Source: Gamarada debralockiae (lineage: Eukaryota; Ascomycota; Leotiomycetes; Helotiales; Hyphodiscaceae). Taken from it: a stretch of 39,203 nucleotides of DNA. The notes under the pieces are model-generated. The model was not told the DNA's origin, searched no databases, and saw nothing but the letters and a program-made list of their open reading frames with translations. Positions 34,684 to 39,203 of the stretch are shown piece after piece; position 1 is the stretch's first letter; each line of letters begins with the position of its first letter. The translations under genes were made by a program, and so were the position numbers. The DNA lies in assembly GCA_002803225.1 (NCBI GenBank), contig NXFV01001933.1, forward strand, positions 1-39,203, in the 5' to 3' direction.

Positions 34684-35700
34684 CTAGCAGCTATATCCTC
34701 CAACTCCCCATCCCGCCCATGTCTCTTCGCGGGATCTATCCTTGCCTTGATTCCGGCGTCCGAAAAAATCGCGATGCTCAGAGGAGGAACTTTTCAACAG
34801 GGGTTTGAGGACTGGGAAGAGTTTACCAAGAATCAAAGCTTCGCATTCTTTGTAGACCGGGGAACTGGGTTCTGGGAGATGGGAAAGAAGCCAGGCTTCA
34901 ATTTCTGGTATGTCAGCAGACCCGCTTCTTTTCGGTCTGGGACGCAGTATTTCGAGGGCTAGTGGCTCTGATATATCTCGCCATTTCTTTGCATCCGTAA
35001 CGGTCGAGGAGGATGCAATAGCAAGTAATGATTTGCGGGTGGCATTTGTACAGCTGAAGTTCCTTTCCTCAGGAGCTTTGGAACGAAGATCCTTATCATC
35101 CGCAGCCGACGCTCGACTTGAATCTTCTTCCACATGTGCATGCAGATCTCAAAGTTAATGATATCAAGCATCTGAGGGCGGAGTTAATTCAATCGCTCTT
35201 CGTCTAATACAAACGTTTGTGGTACTTCTGACGAGCGTTCAAACCAAACCGTGTCGTCAAGGAGCAGGGATCGGATCTTATGAATCTAGTAATTGGCGTG
35301 ATCCTTTAGAAGTTATTAGAAGTACCCTGAAGGTCGGAACCTCAAGAGCTGCGGCTTACCAATATCATAGTCTCTGTTATATTAAGCAAACTGCGCATCC
35401 CTGCAACAATAAGAGTTGTGTCTCTGGTTTCTCCGTTGATCAACGTAGAAGCCATCTGATTCACTTCAGCGTCTCGAAATTGAGCACAACGCGATTTCAA
35501 CAATCCTTTCATCCATAACGCTATCCTCTCCAGATCTGAAATGCCATTGCTCGCGAACAAACTAAAAGCTTCCTCGACTACAAATCTATTTGGGTGTCTA
35601 GTAGTGACTCAAGTAAGTCTTTGATTGCTTTCAAGAAGACTGAAAACGGGCCATTCTATCCCAGAATGAGTCTTGTCAAACTTTTCTCAGTCCTCAAGGT
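34684..35700 (-). pseudogene. Broken gene of unknown family
   Basis: Minus-strand coding-like text is continuous in quality but broken in frame. An upstream part reads LKAIKDLLESLLDTQIDL, then shifts frame to VEEAFSLFASNGISDLERI and RDTTLIVAGMRSLLNIT up to about 35350. A middle part reads SLLLDDTVWFERSSEVPQTF, meets TAA after EERLN, and continues LRPQMLDIINFE. A frame change near 35135-35155 leads to a 140-residue acidic C-terminal part (EDSSRASAADDKDLRSK, PEIEAWLLSHLPEP) ending with TAG at 34684. Some breaks could be unrecognised introns, but no set of GT..AG sites repaired all of them. I do not recognise the protein. The 5' limit is approximate. Confidence 0.45.
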
Positions 35701-36889
35701 AGTATCGAAGCTATACTGTCAAGAGATTCCAGAATGTTGCCGCCATATTCCGCGCTTCCATGTGCTTTCTATTGGCGTTAAATGGAAGTGTGGGGACTGG
35801 TAAAATTCTTTACTTCTATAGAACTTGCAATGAAATCCTCATGTGATAGTGACTACTAATCGAAGCCTTCGCAGCCTACATCCCTGTTCGCCAGTGAATC
35901 TATTGATCACTCTATTAGTCCACAAATCTATTGGCCATATTCTGTTAGTTGCAAATCCCTCGGCAATTCTGTCACCACAAATCAGTTAGTCGTCCACTAA
36001 TAGTATTTTCATATTCTTCTGGATCATAATAGCGTAATTATTGAGACGGGCCATTCTAAGATTCTCTAAGAGAAAGGAACAATTCCTTGTTCAGATCTCA
36101 CGTTGACTCTAAATTAAGTTTTATGTTCAAGAGGTGCAACGTGACCCAAATAGAATTAAGCAATCCAGGTCCTACCTGTGCCCTGTCGTTCGCCAAGTCA
36201 ATGAACCCATCAGGTATACAAGGCTGGCTAGTTCTCCGAACCGCCCGGTGCCTTTGGATATATATATAATTAGACGTCGAGCTGAAATATTTGACTGGCT
36301 GTATACTGTAAAGCAGAGCATTATACGAAGTATCCTTACCATTCCTTCGGATGAGATGGGGGCCTCGTACTTTTCTGATAACCGACATCCCTGCGAAGCG
36401 AGAATCCTATCATTTTCAACTCTCACCACTAAATGGAAAGTATCTCAGTACAAAATAACGCAATTCTAATAACAAAGCTCTAGTCTCTTTCCTAAGTATC
36501 TGTAATTCCTCCCTGTGTATTTTCTTCTAAATAATTTATATAGAGGTTAACTGATTATACATTTATTATCACTGATACCACACATTATTATCTTAAGGCG
36601 TACTTTTTCTATGCCTTAATAATATTCTCATGGCTTAAAAATAGAGTCTGATTTAGGAAAAACAAGTCTAATTAATTTACAATAATTATTATTTATATTA
36701 AATAGAGGAAAGTTTTGTGCAAGGGCGATCTTTGATGGTGCCAAGTATTCCTCGGCTATATTTGCTCTTTTCTTAGTTTTGAAGCCTTAGGCATGAATAC
36801 CCACTTGTGGCTGGAGTGAAGAGATGTGCAAAGAATGATCTTTTTGCCTTAGGCACTACAGTAGAAGCCACAGCTTGGATTATTATTAA
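35701..36889. other. AT-rich intergenic region, no gene supported
   Basis: Stop-rich on both strands with increasing A+T from about 36460. Overlapping frames at 36098-36469 on both strands have no recognisable motif. Probably decayed repeat sequence next to the mobile-element cluster on the right. Confidence 0.4.
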
Positions 36890-37715
36890 GGGACGAGCTA
36901 AATCAACTCCACTAGCGGCTAAATCAACTCGTCGGGTCCCACTTTCTGGAGTACACCTATTAACCTCCCGCCACAGTAGTAATTTGTATACGAATGCAAG
37001 GCGCAGTGATGTAATCATGTAAACGTTGAATTGTACTCAAAAGACCCAGAAATGAAGCTCCTAACTACGCCAATTCGTCCAAATCTTCTAACTCGAACTC
37101 TGCATCTTGGGTCTATACCTCAACGCCCCAATTGTGTCCCCTCCTATAGCAGTTGCAGCAGTTGTAGCTGCGTCCTCTATACAACTGTCTTGATAGACTG
37201 CACATATAGCCGCGATCCCTCTGAGTCCTTAGCTCATACGAATCCATGTGCCTAGTTTTAAGTCTAGCCATCGCTAGAGCAGTAGAAGACAGTCGTTTTA
37301 GCTTAAATGGACCACAAAGAGCTGCTATACTGGTGACTTCGGTTTTACGTCGCGTTTGAACAGGGCGTATCCGTTGCATTTCGTATGCGCTTGAATAGCA
37401 GCAAAAGCAGTAGCAAAGTCGCTGTAAATAGCTTCTGGAAGAGGAGGGCCGCATGCCACAAGTGTTTCCATGATAACTGACAGACAAATAAGGGCATTGT
37501 GTTGTGCGTTGTGTGTACAGAGCTCTGAACAGCTTCGGTGTATAGCTAAGAAATTTTTATCACGTGGCAAGGGTAAAGGTAAGGGTTGCTGTGTTGCTGC
37601 AGGGAAACATTCCTACGCCTCACATTCGCATACAAGTTACTACTGCGGGGCGAGGTTGATGGGTGTACCTCGAAGAGTTGATTTAGTCGCTAGTGGAGTT
37701 GATTTAGGCCGTCCC
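36890..37715. mobile_element. 826-bp element with long TIRs, probable MULE derivative
   Basis: The ends are long inverted repeats. The first 45 bases (GGGACGAGCTAAATCAACTC..) match the reverse complement of the right end (37671-37715) at 41 of 45 positions. Similarity continues inward to about 37012 and 37607 (GTACACC..AACCTC..GTAGTAA.TTGTAT.CGAATG) with a 16-base indel. Each TIR carries two copies of CTAAATCAACTC. Inside, on the minus strand (37325-37570), LPEAIYSDFATAFAAIQAH and NGYALFKRDVKPK resemble the FAR1-like N-terminus of fungal Mutator-type transposases. Outer ends may extend further (GCACTA on both sides); no target duplication was found. Confidence 0.65.
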
Positions 37716-37884
37716 TATATTATATATAAATTAGGATTTTTTTAGTGCTATATTTACTTAATATATTACTTTCTTTTGTACTTACTTTTATATTAATTCT
37801 ATAGGACTAATTGCTTCCTTTTATACGTAGAGTTAATAGTATTCGAAGGATAGATTATATAGGAGTATTATATTATAAGGTGAT

Positions 37885-39203
37885 TGTGACGGCCCTAACG
37901 CTCCTAATGTTGAGCCCTGGCTTAATATAGGTATGATGGCCCTAGGGGAAATCATGCCTAAGGCGTATTACTGAGATCACGTGATAAGTGGGTCTTATAA
38001 TTATAAGAACCTCACTTAGATCACGTGTAGTACGACGGGCTTAGCTATATTTTCTTTTTCTCTAATCTTCTACCTTCCCTTCTTTTTTCTTTAGTTTAGA
38101 ATCCTTGTTTATATAATATAGTAGTAAAGAATTAAAGCTATTTACTTAAGGTTTTCTTACTTTTATAATATAATTCTAAACTCTCCTATTATACCTAAGA
38201 AGGCTTTTTATAATATCCTACTACGTATAAATTATCGAATTCTTAATACTTAGAAAAACTAGTAGCTAGTTAATAACCTCTAATACTTAAAAGAATATCT
38301 TAAAACGAATATTATTAATAGATATTTAGAAACCCTCTAAAACTTCCCTTATACTTAATCTTACTTATAGATATTATTAGACTTATTTCTAAGACTATTA
38401 TACTACCTAAAAAAGCTATCTTTTCTATAGGGAATACTAGTAATACTAGCTAAGGAACTAATATAGTAATAGCAAAGAATAGTAAATAACCTACTATTAA
38501 AAACCTAGCTATTATCCTAAAGAGCCTAGCTAGCTCTTAATACTTAGTAGAAATCGACCTTCTGAGATAGTAACTAGCTATTTAAATAGTAGTTATTTCC
38601 TCTATAGAAGAGGAAATTACCTGGCTTTATATAGCTAAAGAGCAACGCTTTACTACTACCTCTATCGAGGGGCCTAGTCCTAGTACTTAGGCTTATCATA
38701 ATATAGGAGAAGTTATACTCCTATCTAGCTACTTCTCTAGTAGTAAATATCTATCTTAGAATATCTCTCGAGTTAGCTCTATTACAAGACTAGGTCCCTT
38801 ACGATAGGACTACTTGATACCACGTAACCTATGCCGCTTATACTTACTCTAGATCCTCTATAGCCCTATCCCCTATAATTAGAGATACTTTATATAAGAA
38901 GATACCTTCTTTACTAAGTATTCTAATACCCTAAAATAGTCGGCTAAGATTAATAACCCCCTTCCCCTTAATAATAGAGTTAATCCTAGCTCTATTACTT
39001 AGTATCTCTTAATATATACTAAGCTAGTAAATAATATTAACTATTTTTTATTTATTTAAACCTAAATAATCTATATCTATAGCCGAACTATAGAAAAGGC
39101 ATAGTCTATACTTAAACTTTATTTCGACTCTATTAATCCTTTAATACTCTTATCTATAGATAATATATTTAATATCTTATCTACTAGCTACTTAAACCCC
39201 TAG
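37885..39203 (+). mobile_element. Probable Gypsy-type LTR start and RIP-saturated internal region (partial)
   Basis: TGTGACGGCCC at 37885 looks like the start of a fungal Gypsy LTR, though a single copy cannot prove it. It is followed by a hairpin (37986-38017) flanked by two copies of GATCACGTG, a pyrimidine-rich run and, from about 38190, a long stretch dominated by TA, TAA, TAG and TAT. Plus-strand frames look like former coding sequence with TAA/TAG where CAA/CAG would be expected (for example from about 38500), as RIP leaves. No domain is legible. The element is cut by the window end, so its 3' LTR cannot be checked. Confidence 0.45.

Noticed and set aside
36784..37964. 13-bp inverted repeat GCCTTAGGCATGA / TCATGCCTAAGGC enclosing the long-TIR element
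   Set aside because: The repeats are short, partly self-palindromic and lack similarity beyond 13 bp; the right copy lies inside the probable LTR, so they are not convincing element ends.
1..39203. tRNA, rRNA and CRISPR features
   Set aside because: I saw no cloverleaf with a GGTTCGA-type T-loop, no rRNA-like sequence and no regularly spaced repeats; CRISPR is not expected in a fungal nuclear genome.

Overview
The window is nuclear DNA from a filamentous ascomycete (Pezizomycotina; a Leotiomycete would fit, but I cannot fix the order). Genes carry many short introns (about 46-79 bp, one of 102 bp) with GT..AG ends and CTAAC/CTGAC-type branch sites. Products such as glutamate decarboxylase, FAS1 proteins and CorA-like proteins are typical of this group. 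Mobile DNA shows RIP-like decay (C-to-T/G-to-A), and intergenic DNA is AT-rich. All exon joins below were made by hand and keep the reading frame; none has transcript support.

Left part (1-19 kb), gene-rich. A nine-exon gene (1308-7046, +) encodes a fungus-specific protein of about 1,727 aa with a charged low-complexity region, a 7-residue tandem repeat and a CorA-like two-helix C-terminus lacking GMN. A solo Copia-type LTR (9269-9521) follows. Next is a 1,090-aa protein kinase with a propeller-like tail (10260-13755, +). It converges on a 476-aa CorA-like protein with an intact GMN motif (13895-15638, -). A 103-aa small protein containing an 11-nt microexon (15974-16449, -) is divergent from a 575-aa amino-acid permease (16817-19026, +). 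The shared interval carries a Gcn4/CPC1-type TGAGTCA site. The first three genes look like accessory sensing or signalling genes and could form an allorecognition or immunity cluster (inference).

Middle part (19.5-29.6 kb), repeat-rich. A cytochrome P450 pseudogene (about 19565-21963) is broken by frameshifts and stops and interrupted by a 752-bp TIR element at a TA. Removing the element and one TA rejoins the heme-binding region in frame. Beyond it lie a long inverted-repeat (foldback) element, a RIP-damaged Fot1/pogo transposase remnant, and one intact gene for a 306-aa alpha/beta hydrolase (25258-26178). A ~95-bp repeat occurs at both 22.7 and 28.6 kb. About 3.5 kb without a supportable gene follows.

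Right part (29.6-39.2 kb). Glutamate decarboxylase (29658-31458, -) and a secreted two-domain FAS1 protein (32666-34176, +) are divergently transcribed. A broken, unrecognised gene (34684-35700, -) comes next. The end is mobile DNA: an 826-bp element with ~110-bp TIRs and a FAR1/MULE-like transposase scrap, then a probable Gypsy-type LTR start leading into an extremely TA-rich, RIP-saturated tract that runs off the window.
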